A stretch of 7,085 bases of DNA from a bacterium (GTDB lineage: Bacteria; Patescibacteriota; Minisyncoccia; Minisyncoccales; CG1-02-41-26). Below, piece after piece: positions 1 to 6,793 of this stretch. Position 1 is the stretch's first letter, and the number at the start of each line of letters is the position of its first letter. The notes beneath the pieces are model-generated. The model was not told the origin of the DNA. It made no database searches and saw only the letters and a list, made by a program, of their open reading frames with translations. The DNA is taken from positions 1-7,085 of the forward strand of contig JAGYMG010000029.1 in assembly GCA_018400675.1 (NCBI GenBank). Reading direction: 5' to 3'. The position numbers were made by a program, and so were the translations under genes.

Positions 1-1060
1 CAGCTAAGACGCTGTCTTTATCATCGTCGCCTACTGGTTTTTCTAAAGAGACTGCTTTCTGCTTTATCCTTACTATATGATGGACCTTATCTACTTCTAA
101 GCCCATTTCAGCAGCAACTTCTTCAACCAAGGGATCACGACCCAGCGTTTGCAGCAGTTTTCTCTTTGCTTTCTCGTATTTAGCAATAGTTTCTATCATA
201 TGGACAGGAATCCTAATTGTCCGGGCCTGATCAGCAATAGCTCGGGTAACAGCCTGCCTGATCCACCAGGTGGCATAGGTAGAGAATTTATAGCCTTTGC
301 GCCAGTCAAATTTCTCCACCGCTCTGAAAAGACCCACGTTTCCCTCCTGGACCAAGTCCAAAAGGGTAAGATTCTTAGAGCGGCCGACATATCTTTTAGC
401 AATAGAAACTACCAGACGCAGATTGGCTGTTATTAATTTTATCTTTGCTTCTTCATCACCCTGTTCAATTCTTTTAGCCAATTCTTTTTCTTCTCTGGCG
501 CTTAACATATCCGTCCGGCCAATCTCCTTCAAATACATTCTGATAGAATCAACCTCAGGCAACTTTAAAGAAGCCTTAGTTTTGCCCTTATCTTTTTTTT
601 CTTCAATATTAAGGAAATCCCTTCTTTCTTTTATCTCTATCCCTTTATCTTCTAAGCCCTGACAGAGATAATCTATATCCTTAATCTTCTTTTCTATCTG
701 GGGAAAATAATAGAGAATCTCATTGAAGGTAACAAAGCCCCTATTTCTCCCCCGCTCAATCAAACTCTCTATTTTCTTCTGTGAAGCCTTGGTTGCCTCT
801 TTTTTCTTAGCCTTACCTCTAGTCTTTTCAGTTTTGGTTTCGGTTCGGGCTGTGGCTTTAGTTTTAGGAGCAACCTTCTGCTTAGCTGTTTTTTTCTTCC
901 CTACTGTCTGCCGAGAAGCAACTGTTGATTTTTTCTTATTTTTTTTAGTATCAGCTTTCTTTTTCCTGGAAGGTTTAGCAGGATTAGGAGTATTTTTTCT
1001 TTTTTTCTTAGTCTCTTTTTTAGGTTGTTTATTTGTCTTTTTTGTTTTTTTCTTGGGCAT
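1..1060 (-). CDS. rpoD: RNA polymerase primary sigma factor (sigma70/RpoD), C-terminus cut by window edge
   Basis: Primary sigma factor that directs RNA polymerase to housekeeping promoters. 353 residues are visible; the rest of region 3 and all of region 4 (-35 recognition) lie beyond position 1. Residues 1-95 are a low-complexity Lys/Thr/Ala/Pro tail with 41 Lys/Arg and 5 Asp/Glu. About 96-155 resembles region 1.1, and 168-182 (DSIRMYLKEIGR) is region 1.2. Region 2 spans about 205-276 and keeps the aromatic/DNA-contact set: Y257, Y262, W265, W266, Q269, T272 and R273 match E. coli Y425, Y430, W433, W434, Q437, T440 and R441. Region 3.0 is ADQARTIRIPVHMIET (277-291). The start is firm: the ATG at 1060-1058 is the only in-frame ATG before M175, and an in-frame TAA sits 15 nt upstream (1078-1076). 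It overlaps the dnaG 3' end by 32 nt, so translation is probably coupled. No clear Shine-Dalgarno sequence is present. Identification is near certain; the taxonomic reading is inference. Confidence 0.97.
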   Translation of the reverse strand, partial: MPKKKTKKTNKQPKKETKKKRKNTPNPAKPSRKKKADTKKNKKKSTVASRQTVGKKKTAKQKVAPKTKATARTETKTEKTRGKAKKKEATKASQKKIESLIERGRNRGFVTFNEILYYFPQIEKKIKDIDYLCQGLEDKGIEIKERRDFLNIEEKKDKGKTKASLKLPEVDSIRMYLKEIGRTDMLSAREEKELAKRIEQGDEEAKIKLITANLRLVVSIAKRYVGRSKNLTLLDLVQEGNVGLFRAVEKFDWRKGYKFSTYATWWIRQAVTRAIADQARTIRIPVHMIETIAKYEKAKRKLLQTLGRDPLVEEVAAEMGLEVDKVHHIVRIKQKAVSLEKPVGDDDKDSVLA

Positions 1061-2876
1061 GTTGTTCTTTATTATTTATCGCTTTTAAAATATTATTGAA
1101 TTCTTGGCTTAATTTTTTAATTGCCTTTGGATCTTTTTTTTCTTCAGCTTCCTGGATCTTACCCGCTATTGCCTGGAGTTTGGCTTTATTGAATATTTTT
1201 TCTAATTCTTTAAGGCAGAAGCTGAATTCTTCCTCTGTATCTCCCTCCTCCTCCTCCAGACCGCTCTTTAAATAGAGTTCGTCCAAAAAGGGCTTCAGAG
1301 AATCAGGGAGGTCTTTCTCAAGGCTTGCGAGTTTTTTCTTTGGGTCTTTTTCTTTTGTCTTTTTGAGACAAGAGAGTACTTCCTTGGGCCTCGCGGAAAA
1401 ATAATCAAGACACTCATCTGTTATTAAGGCCAGCCTCTCCGGCGATCTTAGGATCAAACTAAGCACTGCTTCTTCTAAAGCTTCCTTTCTTGTTTTGATC
1501 TCCGGCTCCTTATTCTCCTCTTGACCCCCTGTCTCTTTGTTCTTTCTGGGCTCTCTTCTCTGACTGGTTAGTTTCCTCAATTCAGCCAAGACAGAATCTT
1601 CAGATACCCTTAGCCGTCTGGCTAGTTCTTGAGCCCAATGGGATTGAATAATTTTATTAGGGATCTTGCCAATCACCGACAATAGCGTATCAGAAATCTT
1701 TCTTTTACCTGCTTCTGATTTTTCGTCAAACTTTGAGAAGGTGCTGTCGAAATAAAAATCAAAGATTGATTTAGCTGATGCTACTAAGCCTTGCCATTCT
1801 TTGGGATTTTCTGAAATAATATCAGCCGGGTCCTTCCCTTTGGGCATAACCACTACCTTAATCTGGAAACCGGCCTCCTGGGCTAAATCTATTCCCCGTT
1901 TAGTGGCAAAGTCTCCGGCTACATCCATATCAAAGGCAGTAATCAGGTTCTGGGAATAACGTTTTAAGATTCTTAATTGAGATTCGGTGAGAGATGTCCC
2001 ACTAGCGGCTACCGTATTCTTGAATCCAGCTTGATGGGACAGAATGACATCAGTATAGCCCTCAACTAGAATACAAAAGTCTTTCTTTCTAACGTCTACC
2101 CGGGCAAGATTAAGGCCGTAGAGCACATTGCTTTTATTATAGAGGAGCGTATTAGGGATATTAAGGTACTTGGCAAGATCCTTCTTAGTTGTCTCTTGCT
2201 CAAACAGCCTCCCGCCAAAGCCGATCACCTGACCATAGAGGTCAAAGATAGGAAACATAATTCTCCCCCGGAATCTGTCATAATAATCCGACTGATGCTG
2301 ACTACCGGCCTGATTGGATTTTATAGCTAGGCCAGCGCTTTCAACATCGCTCCTTTGATAGCCCTTACCGACCAAGAAGTCAGAAACTATCTGCCAGCCG
2401 CCAGCTGCAGAGGCGGGCGCATAGCCTAAACGCCATTGCTCTAGAGACTCCTCTCCGATGCCTCGCTTTAATAAATATTCGTTAACTTTTTTCCCGGATT
2501 GGCTTTCTCTCAATTGCTTCTCATAAAAACGACAGGCTAATTCGTTTATTTCATAGAGCTGCTTTCTTTTTGTTTTAAATTCCGGATTCTCCCTTTCTAT
2601 TTTAACCCCTGCCTTCCTGGCTAATATCCTCAAAGCATCACCAAACTCTACTCCCTCCATTTTCATAACAAACCTGAAGATATCTCCAGATTCACCGCAG
2701 CCAAAACACTTAAACATCTGGCGAGTCGGAGAAACAAAAAAAGAAGGCGTCTTTTCTTTATGAAAAGGACAGGGTGCTTTGTAGTTAATACCTGCTTTTT
2801 GTAATTTGATATAGGAGCCAATTACTTCAACAATATCCAATTTAGATTTTATTTCTTCAATTGGATTATCAGTCAT
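1029..2876 (-). CDS. dnaG: DNA primase DnaG
   Basis: Synthesises RNA primers for the replication fork, working with the replicative helicase. 615 residues, typical of the family. The N-terminal zinc-binding domain has C36/H39 and C57/C60 (CPFH, then CFGC). The catalytic core includes YDRFRGRIMFPI (199-210). The TOPRIM fold carries the acidic Glu in VEGYTD (E272), the metal-binding pair D316/D318 in AFDMDVAG, and KGKDPAD (346-352). A Lys/Glu-rich linker (about 436-463) leads to a helical C-terminal region (about 464-600), the expected helicase-binding part, and a charged tail. The DxD motif reads FDMD where the family usually has FDGD. The ATG at 2876 begins at the normal family N-terminus and lies only 13 nt after the CCA end of the serine tRNA, with no Shine-Dalgarno sequence. 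The 3' end overlaps rpoD by 32 nt, preserving the dnaG-rpoD pair of the macromolecular synthesis operon, but rpsU is not upstream. Confidence 0.97.
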   Translation of the reverse strand: MTDNPIEEIKSKLDIVEVIGSYIKLQKAGINYKAPCPFHKEKTPSFFVSPTRQMFKCFGCGESGDIFRFVMKMEGVEFGDALRILARKAGVKIERENPEFKTKRKQLYEINELACRFYEKQLRESQSGKKVNEYLLKRGIGEESLEQWRLGYAPASAAGGWQIVSDFLVGKGYQRSDVESAGLAIKSNQAGSQHQSDYYDRFRGRIMFPIFDLYGQVIGFGGRLFEQETTKKDLAKYLNIPNTLLYNKSNVLYGLNLARVDVRKKDFCILVEGYTDVILSHQAGFKNTVAASGTSLTESQLRILKRYSQNLITAFDMDVAGDFATKRGIDLAQEAGFQIKVVVMPKGKDPADIISENPKEWQGLVASAKSIFDFYFDSTFSKFDEKSEAGKRKISDTLLSVIGKIPNKIIQSHWAQELARRLRVSEDSVLAELRKLTSQRREPRKNKETGGQEENKEPEIKTRKEALEEAVLSLILRSPERLALITDECLDYFSARPKEVLSCLKKTKEKDPKKKLASLEKDLPDSLKPFLDELYLKSGLEEEEGDTEEEFSFCLKELEKIFNKAKLQAIAGKIQEAEEKKDPKAIKKLSQEFNNILKAINNKEQHAQEKNKKDK

Positions 2877-2889
2877 ATATTAATTATCA

Positions 2890-2975
2890 TGGCGGAGAGG
2901 CAGGGATTCGAACCCTGGAGGGCAATGCCCACATGTTCTCCAAACATGCGCCTTAAACCACTCGGCCACCTCTCC
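2890..2975 (-). tRNA. tRNA-Ser, anticodon GGA
   Basis: Serine tRNA reading UCC and UCU codons. Read on the minus strand, the acceptor stem is GGAGAGG (2975-2969) pairing with CCTCTCC (2900-2894), then discriminator G (2893) and an encoded CCA (2892-2890). The D arm contains GCCGAGTGG. The anticodon stem CATGT/ACATG encloses loop TTGGAGA, giving GGA at 2941-2939. A long variable arm (GGGC-ATT-GCCC) marks it as class II, as serine tRNAs are. The T arm is CAGGG-TTCGAAT-CCCTG. It begins 8 nt after the htpX stop and ends 13 nt before the dnaG start. No convincing promoter of its own and no terminator are visible, so it is probably cut out of a longer transcript. Confidence 0.97.
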
Positions 2976-2983
2976 AATATAAT

Positions 2984-3889
2984 CTAAACCTGCATGCCTC
3001 TTAAGGCTTTGACTCTTTCTTCTACGGGCGGATGGGTCATAAACATTTTAGTAAGCCAGCTTGTTTTCTCCTTCCCCCGAAAAGGCGAGGCAATAAATAA
3101 GTGGGCTGTAGAGGGACTGGCTGTCCTCAGCGGTGTACTGTCTTGGGATATTTTTTCCAAAGCTCGGGCTAGTCCTTCGGGGTATCTGGTTAATAGCGCC
3201 CCTGAAGCATCGGACAAAAACTCTCTTTTTCGGGAAATAGCCAGTTTTATTAACTGGGCTGCTATGGGAGCCAGGATAGCTGCCAGAATACCAATAATCA
3301 GGATAATGACACCCAAGCCACCATCACGAGAATTTCTCCGACTAGTCCCACCCCAGAAGCTTATCCTGATAAAGAAATGGGAAAGAAGAGCTACCAGACC
3401 TACTAATATAACAACCACTGTATCCAGGAGAATATCCCTGTTCTTGACATGACTTAATTCATGGGCAATTACTCCTTCCAGTTCCGTCCGCTCAAGCTTA
3501 TTAAGCAAGCCCTGGGTGACGATGACAGCCGCGTGCTTTTCATCACGGCCTGTTGCAAAGGCGTTGGGCTGTATCTCTGGAATAACAAAAATACCCGGCA
3601 TTGGCAAGCCAGCCGTAATACAAAGATTCTCAACAATGCGATAGAGCTCAGGATTGTCTTTCTTCTCTACCGGCTGGGCGTGGGTCATAGAGAGAACAAT
3701 CTTATCAGAATGCCAATAACTGATAAAGCTGGTGGTAACACTAAAGATAACTGCAACAATGAGAATAATATAACTACCCAGGAGATAGCTGAAAAGCCAG
3801 CCTAAGCCAATAATGAAAATCAGAAAGAAGGTAATTAAAAACCAAGTCTTTCTGACGTTTGATTCTGCCAGAGAATATAGGGTTGCCAT
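2984..3889 (-). CDS. htpX: HtpX-family membrane zinc metalloprotease
   Basis: Membrane-bound M48 peptidase; in model bacteria HtpX cleaves misfolded or damaged membrane proteins. 301 residues, close to the usual length. Two transmembrane segments lie near 16-38 and 40-58. The catalytic HExxH is HELSH (H143, E144, H147), and the third zinc ligand is probably E223 in REFLSDASG. Two further hydrophobic segments, about 155-176 and 191-213, flank a short Gly/Arg/Ser-rich loop. NAFATGRD (109-116) and the C-terminal THPPVEERV (285-293) are typical of the family. The start gives the standard N-terminus (MATLYSLAESN). It follows lemA by 13 nt, a pairing seen in many bacteria, and precedes the tRNA by 8 nt. 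No Shine-Dalgarno sequence lies in the lemA spacer, so translation may depend on coupling or on an unstructured leader. Confidence 0.96.
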   Translation of the reverse strand: MATLYSLAESNVRKTWFLITFFLIFIIGLGWLFSYLLGSYIILIVAVIFSVTTSFISYWHSDKIVLSMTHAQPVEKKDNPELYRIVENLCITAGLPMPGIFVIPEIQPNAFATGRDEKHAAVIVTQGLLNKLERTELEGVIAHELSHVKNRDILLDTVVVILVGLVALLSHFFIRISFWGGTSRRNSRDGGLGVIILIIGILAAILAPIAAQLIKLAISRKREFLSDASGALLTRYPEGLARALEKISQDSTPLRTASPSTAHLFIASPFRGKEKTSWLTKMFMTHPPVEERVKALRGMQV

Positions 3890-3902
3890 AGATTAGACTA
3901 AA

Positions 3903-4457
3903 CTAAAAAGTTACCTGTGGAACGCTGCGGGCTGCTTCGTCTTCTAACTCAAAGAGGTTCATTTTCTTGAAGCCGAATATACCAGCTATGATGTTAGAAG
4001 GGAATGATTCTGTCTTAATATTCATATCCCTGACATTGGCATTGTAGAAACGGCGGGCTGCCTGAACCTTATCCTCGGTATCTCTTATCTCATTCTGTAA
4101 CTGAAGAAAATTCTGACTAGCCTTTAAGTCAGGATAATTTTCAGCAACAGCAAAAAGAGACTTCAGTGTCTGGCTCAACATATTCTCAGCCTTTGCCTTT
4201 TCTTCCAAACCCTCGGCATTAATAGCCTTGCTCCGGGCTTCAGTAACATTCTCAAAGACCTCTCTCTCGTGGGTGGCATAGCCTTTCACGGTATTGACCA
4301 AGTTAGGAATAAGATTGTATCTCCTCTTTAATTGGACATCAATGTCAGACCAAGCTTCTAAGGCCCGATTCTTTAACTTGATTAAACTGTTATAGATAGC
4401 AACAACTAAAAGCAAGAAAACAAAGACAACTGCTATAATAATAATTGTTAAGGTCAT
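3903..4457 (-). CDS. lemA: LemA family membrane protein
   Basis: LemA-family protein of 184 residues. One N-terminal transmembrane segment (about 2-22) is followed by a helical domain, expected to be anchored in the cytoplasmic membrane. The biochemical role of the family is not settled. Conserved blocks are YNSLIKLKNR (22-31), AWSDIDVQLKRRYNLIPNLV (35-54), VKGYATHE (57-64), NYPDLKASQNF (107-117), ARRFYNANVRDMN (134-146) and FPSNIIAGIFGF (152-163). Unlike many LemA proteins it ends shortly after the conserved domain, in VPQVTF, without a long low-complexity tail. The htpX start lies 13 nt downstream, which suggests a joint membrane quality-control role by association. Upstream is a 44-nt, purine-rich, AT-rich spacer with an A-rich stretch (AAAAAGAAAAT) before the ATG, at best a weak ribosome-binding site. 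Confidence 0.95.
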   Translation of the reverse strand: MTLTIIIIAVVFVFLLLVVAIYNSLIKLKNRALEAWSDIDVQLKRRYNLIPNLVNTVKGYATHEREVFENVTEARSKAINAEGLEEKAKAENMLSQTLKSLFAVAENYPDLKASQNFLQLQNEIRDTEDKVQAARRFYNANVRDMNIKTESFPSNIIAGIFGFKKMNLFELEDEAARSVPQVTF

Positions 4458-4501
4458 ATTTTCTTTTTGTCTTATTCTTTTTATTTTTCGACTTTATTTT
4501 A

Positions 4502-5032
4502 TTATTTGGGCAAACTAATAATTATATCAAGAATCTGGGGATATTGAGCAAGGAGCTTATATTTTAATAATTTTGAAACAGCTAAAAAATCCCTTAGCTC
4601 AGAACGGAAAGGCTCAGGACCAGTAAAGACTTCTTTGGCTTCAGCCAGGAGATTAGCTGTATAATTATCTAATACTTCTTTTTCTTTCTTCTCCTGGAGA
4701 TAATCAATAATCTTCTTAAATTCTCCTCTTTCCAGCCATACCCCTTTACAGTTATTACAAACCTCTACCCTTACCCCTGATTGGCCATAATCGACAGCAT
4801 AAAGAGGTTGCGAGCAGAAAGGACACTGCTTCTCTGTTATAGCAACTGCTAATTGCGCCTGGTCTTGCCACAGGTCAATATCCAGCCAGTTAAGCTCTTG
4901 ATCCTTATCATCCTTGGCCCGTCTTAATTCATCCTCCTCAAACCAGATACCCAGACATTTGGGGCAATAATCAATCTCTGTATTGCGGAAGATTATTTTT
5001 TTTAGTTTTAATTTACAATTAGGACAGATCAT
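4502..5032 (-). CDS. Double zinc-ribbon (zf-TFIIB-like) protein of unknown function
   Basis: 176-residue soluble protein with two treble-Cys-pair zinc ribbons. The first uses C3/C6 and C23/C26 (CPNC, then CPKCLGIWFEEDEL). The second uses C70/C73 and C92/C95 (CPFC, then CNNCKGVWLERGEF). The CxxC-G-(I/V)W pattern fits the zf-TFIIB family. The linker is rich in Trp and Asp (LNWLDIDLWQDQ, 47-58), and the C-terminus (about 115-176) is predicted helical. Partners are unknown; nucleic-acid or protein binding is possible. An in-frame ATG at 5137 would give 211 residues, but it overlaps the end of groEL, and the extra 35 residues translate the terminator region. The promoter at 5082-5054 would place the transcript start near 5047, inside that extension. 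The ATG at 5032 is therefore preferred, and it puts the first CPNC at residue 3, as expected. lemA follows after 44 nt. Confidence 0.85.
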   Translation of the reverse strand: MICPNCKLKLKKIIFRNTEIDYCPKCLGIWFEEDELRRAKDDKDQELNWLDIDLWQDQAQLAVAITEKQCPFCSQPLYAVDYGQSGVRVEVCNNCKGVWLERGEFKKIIDYLQEKKEKEVLDNYTANLLAEAKEVFTGPEPFRSELRDFLAVSKLLKYKLLAQYPQILDIIISLPK

Positions 5033-5053
5033 ATTTTTGAAAAGACATTTATT

Positions 5054-5082
5054 ATTATAACCGAAAACTCCCCCAAAATCAA
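5054..5082 (-). promoter_or_regulatory. Sigma70-type promoter for the zinc-ribbon/lemA/htpX unit
   Basis: TTGATT (5082-5077) is followed by a 17-nt spacer and a perfect TATAAT (5059-5054). Transcription would start near 5047, about 15 nt before the ATG at 5032. The -35 matches the TTGACA consensus at four of six bases. The RpoD encoded in this window keeps the region 2 residues that read a TATAAT -10. The -35 hexamer coincides with the loop of the groEL terminator hairpin, and the spacer contains its 3' arm. Activity is inferred from sequence only. Confidence 0.6.
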
Positions 5083-5093
5083 TTGAGGGAGTT
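5066..5093 (-). terminator. Hairpin after groEL, probable intrinsic terminator
   Basis: On the minus strand, arm AACTCCCTCAA (5093-5083) pairs with TTGGGGGAGTT (5076-5066). This makes an 11-bp stem with one G-U wobble and a 6-nt loop, TTGATT. It begins 24 nt after the groEL stop. The T tract is short (TTTT, two of them in the stem, then CGG), so termination may be incomplete. As DNA the inverted repeat overlaps the -35 and spacer of the next promoter, so an operator role is an alternative. It does not match the CIRCE half-site TTAGCACTC. Confidence 0.6.
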
Positions 5094-5117
5094 GTGGGCT
5101 GTTTGGCTAATAATCGT

Positions 5118-6773
5118 TTACATGCCAGGCATACCACTCATACCGCCCATACCGCCCATAGCTCCCATGCCAGAAGAGCCAGCGTTATTATTTTCTTTCT
5201 TCTCCGGTAAATCGGAAACCACACACTCGGTGGTCAAGAGAATACCTGTACCTGACACAGCATTTTCCAAGCTAGTCCTGACTACTTTAGTAGGGTCAAC
5301 AATCCCTCTCTTCATTAAATCTCCATAGTCCAGACGCTGGGCATCAAAGCCATAGTTCCCCTTATTCTTTTTCACCTCTTCTACAACTACCGAACCCTCT
5401 AATCCAGCATTCTGAGCAATCATCTTTAAGGGTTTTTCTAAGGCTTTCTTCAATATCTCGATACCTATTTTTTCCTCTTTCTCTCCCCCTATTTTCTCTA
5501 AGACTTCAGCTGCTCTAACCAAGGCCACCCCTCCGCCAGGGACAATACCTTCCTCAATCGCTGCCCGGGTAGCTGAGAGGGCATCCTCAGCTTTATGCTG
5601 CCTTGATTTTTGTTCTACCTCAGTAGGCGCACCTACTTTAATAACAGCAACACCACCGGCTATCTTCCCTAAGCGCTCCTGGAGTTTTTCTTTGTCAAAG
5701 TCAGAGGTGCTCTGTTCAATCTCATTCCTCAACTGTTGAGCTCTTTTTTCAATATCTTCTTTCTTTCCTTTTCCGCCAACGACAATAGTGTTTTCTTTAG
5801 TAGCAACAACTCTCCTGGCCCTACCCAACATTTTAAGCTCAACACTCTCTAACTTCATTCCCTTATCTTCAGAAATAACCTGACCGCCAGTAACAGCAGC
5901 AATATCTTCTAGCATTTCTTTTCGTCTGTCACCAAAACCAGGGGCTTTAACGGCTAAGGCATTAAGCACTCCCCTGAGTTTATTCAAAACCAAAGTAGCT
6001 AAAGCCTCACCTTCTATTTCGTCAGCAATTATTACTAACTCTTTTTTACCGTTTTGGGTCACTTTTTCTAAGACAGGTAATAACTCCTGGAGAGAAGATA
6101 TTTTTTTATCACTAATGAGAATATAGGGATCTTCCGAAACAGCTTCCATTTTCTCAGAGTTGGTGACCATATAAGGAGAGATATAACCCTTATCAAACTG
6201 GAGACCTTTAACTATCTCTTTAGAAAGACCAAATGTTTTTGACTCTTCAACCGTTACTACTCCGTCCTTGCCCACTTCTTCTATCACCTCAGCAATCATA
6301 TTACCCATTTCAGGATCTTCAGCTGAAATAGTAGCTACCTGAGCTATTTCCTCTTTTTGGTTTATACCTCGGGAAATCTTTTTCAAGGCTGCTACCACTG
6401 CTTTTGAGCCTTTCTCGATGCCCCTTCTCAGCGCTAAGGGATTAGCCCCGGCAGTTACATTCTTAAGACCTTCTTCCACTAAAGCTTGGGCTAAGACTGA
6501 AGCTGTGGTTGTTCCGTCCCCAGCAACATCATTGGTTTTAGAAGCTACTTCCTTAATAATTTCAGCACCAAGATTCTCAACACTATCTTCTAGCTCTATT
6601 TCTTTAGCTATATTGACTCCATCGTTAGTAATAGTTGGAGAACCAAAACTCTGACCCAGGACAACATTCCTTCCTTTTGGCCCAAGAGTGACTTTAACAG
6701 CATTAGCCAGCTTATCAACACCGGCTTTTAGCTTCCTCCGGGCTTCTTCTGAATATTTTATTTGCTTAGCCAT
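5118..6773 (-). CDS. groEL: 60 kDa chaperonin GroEL
   Basis: Large subunit of the cytosolic ATP-driven folding chamber, acting with GroES. 551 residues, matching the usual length of about 540-550. The N-terminal equatorial ATP site includes VTLGPKGRNVVL (28-39) and DVAGDGTTT (82-90), with the ATP/Mg residue D86 (E. coli D87). The apical domain (about 190-375) has the expected substrate-binding segment. The second equatorial part carries the signature AAIEEGIVPGGG (404-415) and the catalytic Asp D397 in AEDAL (E. coli D398). The C-terminus ends in Gly-Met repeats (GGMGGMSGMPGM), the flexible tail found inside the cavity. No residue needed for ATPase function appears to be lost. It lies 20 nt after groES in the same operon. 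The spacer TATTATTCTTGATTT has no Shine-Dalgarno sequence. The start gives the standard MAK N-terminus. Confidence 0.99.
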   Translation of the reverse strand: MAKQIKYSEEARRKLKAGVDKLANAVKVTLGPKGRNVVLGQSFGSPTITNDGVNIAKEIELEDSVENLGAEIIKEVASKTNDVAGDGTTTASVLAQALVEEGLKNVTAGANPLALRRGIEKGSKAVVAALKKISRGINQKEEIAQVATISAEDPEMGNMIAEVIEEVGKDGVVTVEESKTFGLSKEIVKGLQFDKGYISPYMVTNSEKMEAVSEDPYILISDKKISSLQELLPVLEKVTQNGKKELVIIADEIEGEALATLVLNKLRGVLNALAVKAPGFGDRRKEMLEDIAAVTGGQVISEDKGMKLESVELKMLGRARRVVATKENTIVVGGKGKKEDIEKRAQQLRNEIEQSTSDFDKEKLQERLGKIAGGVAVIKVGAPTEVEQKSRQHKAEDALSATRAAIEEGIVPGGGVALVRAAEVLEKIGGEKEEKIGIEILKKALEKPLKMIAQNAGLEGSVVVEEVKKNKGNYGFDAQRLDYGDLMKRGIVDPTKVVRTSLENAVSGTGILLTTECVVSDLPEKKENNNAGSSGMGAMGGMGGMSGMPGM

Positions 6774-6793
6774 AAATCAAGAATAATATTTAA

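Noticed and set aside
723..1088. Plus-strand ORF of 121 codons rich in Phe/Leu, resembling a membrane protein.
   Set aside because: It is the antisense reading of the Lys-rich rpoD tail (AAA/AAG read as TTT/CTT) and has no independent support.
2890..2975. tRNA as an integration site (att) for a mobile element.
   Set aside because: No integrase, no second copy of the tRNA 3' end and no foreign-looking genes are in the window; housekeeping genes flank it closely on both sides.
5020..5048. Nine-codon ORF starting at the ATG at 5048, overlapping the zinc-ribbon start; possible leader peptide.
   Set aside because: Its ATG lies at or before the predicted transcription start, it has no SD, and an ORF this short is expected by chance in AT-rich DNA.
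5066..5093. CIRCE/HrcA heat-shock operator.
   Set aside because: The inverted repeat AACTCCCTCAA-N6-TTGGGGGAGTT does not match TTAGCACTC-N9-GAGTGCTAA, and it lies after groEL rather than before groES.
5033..5137. N-terminal extension of the zinc-ribbon protein to an ATG at 5137 (35 extra residues, overlapping groEL).
   Set aside because: The extension translates the groEL 3' end and the terminator/promoter spacer, lies partly upstream of the predicted transcript start, and is not needed for the zinc ribbon.
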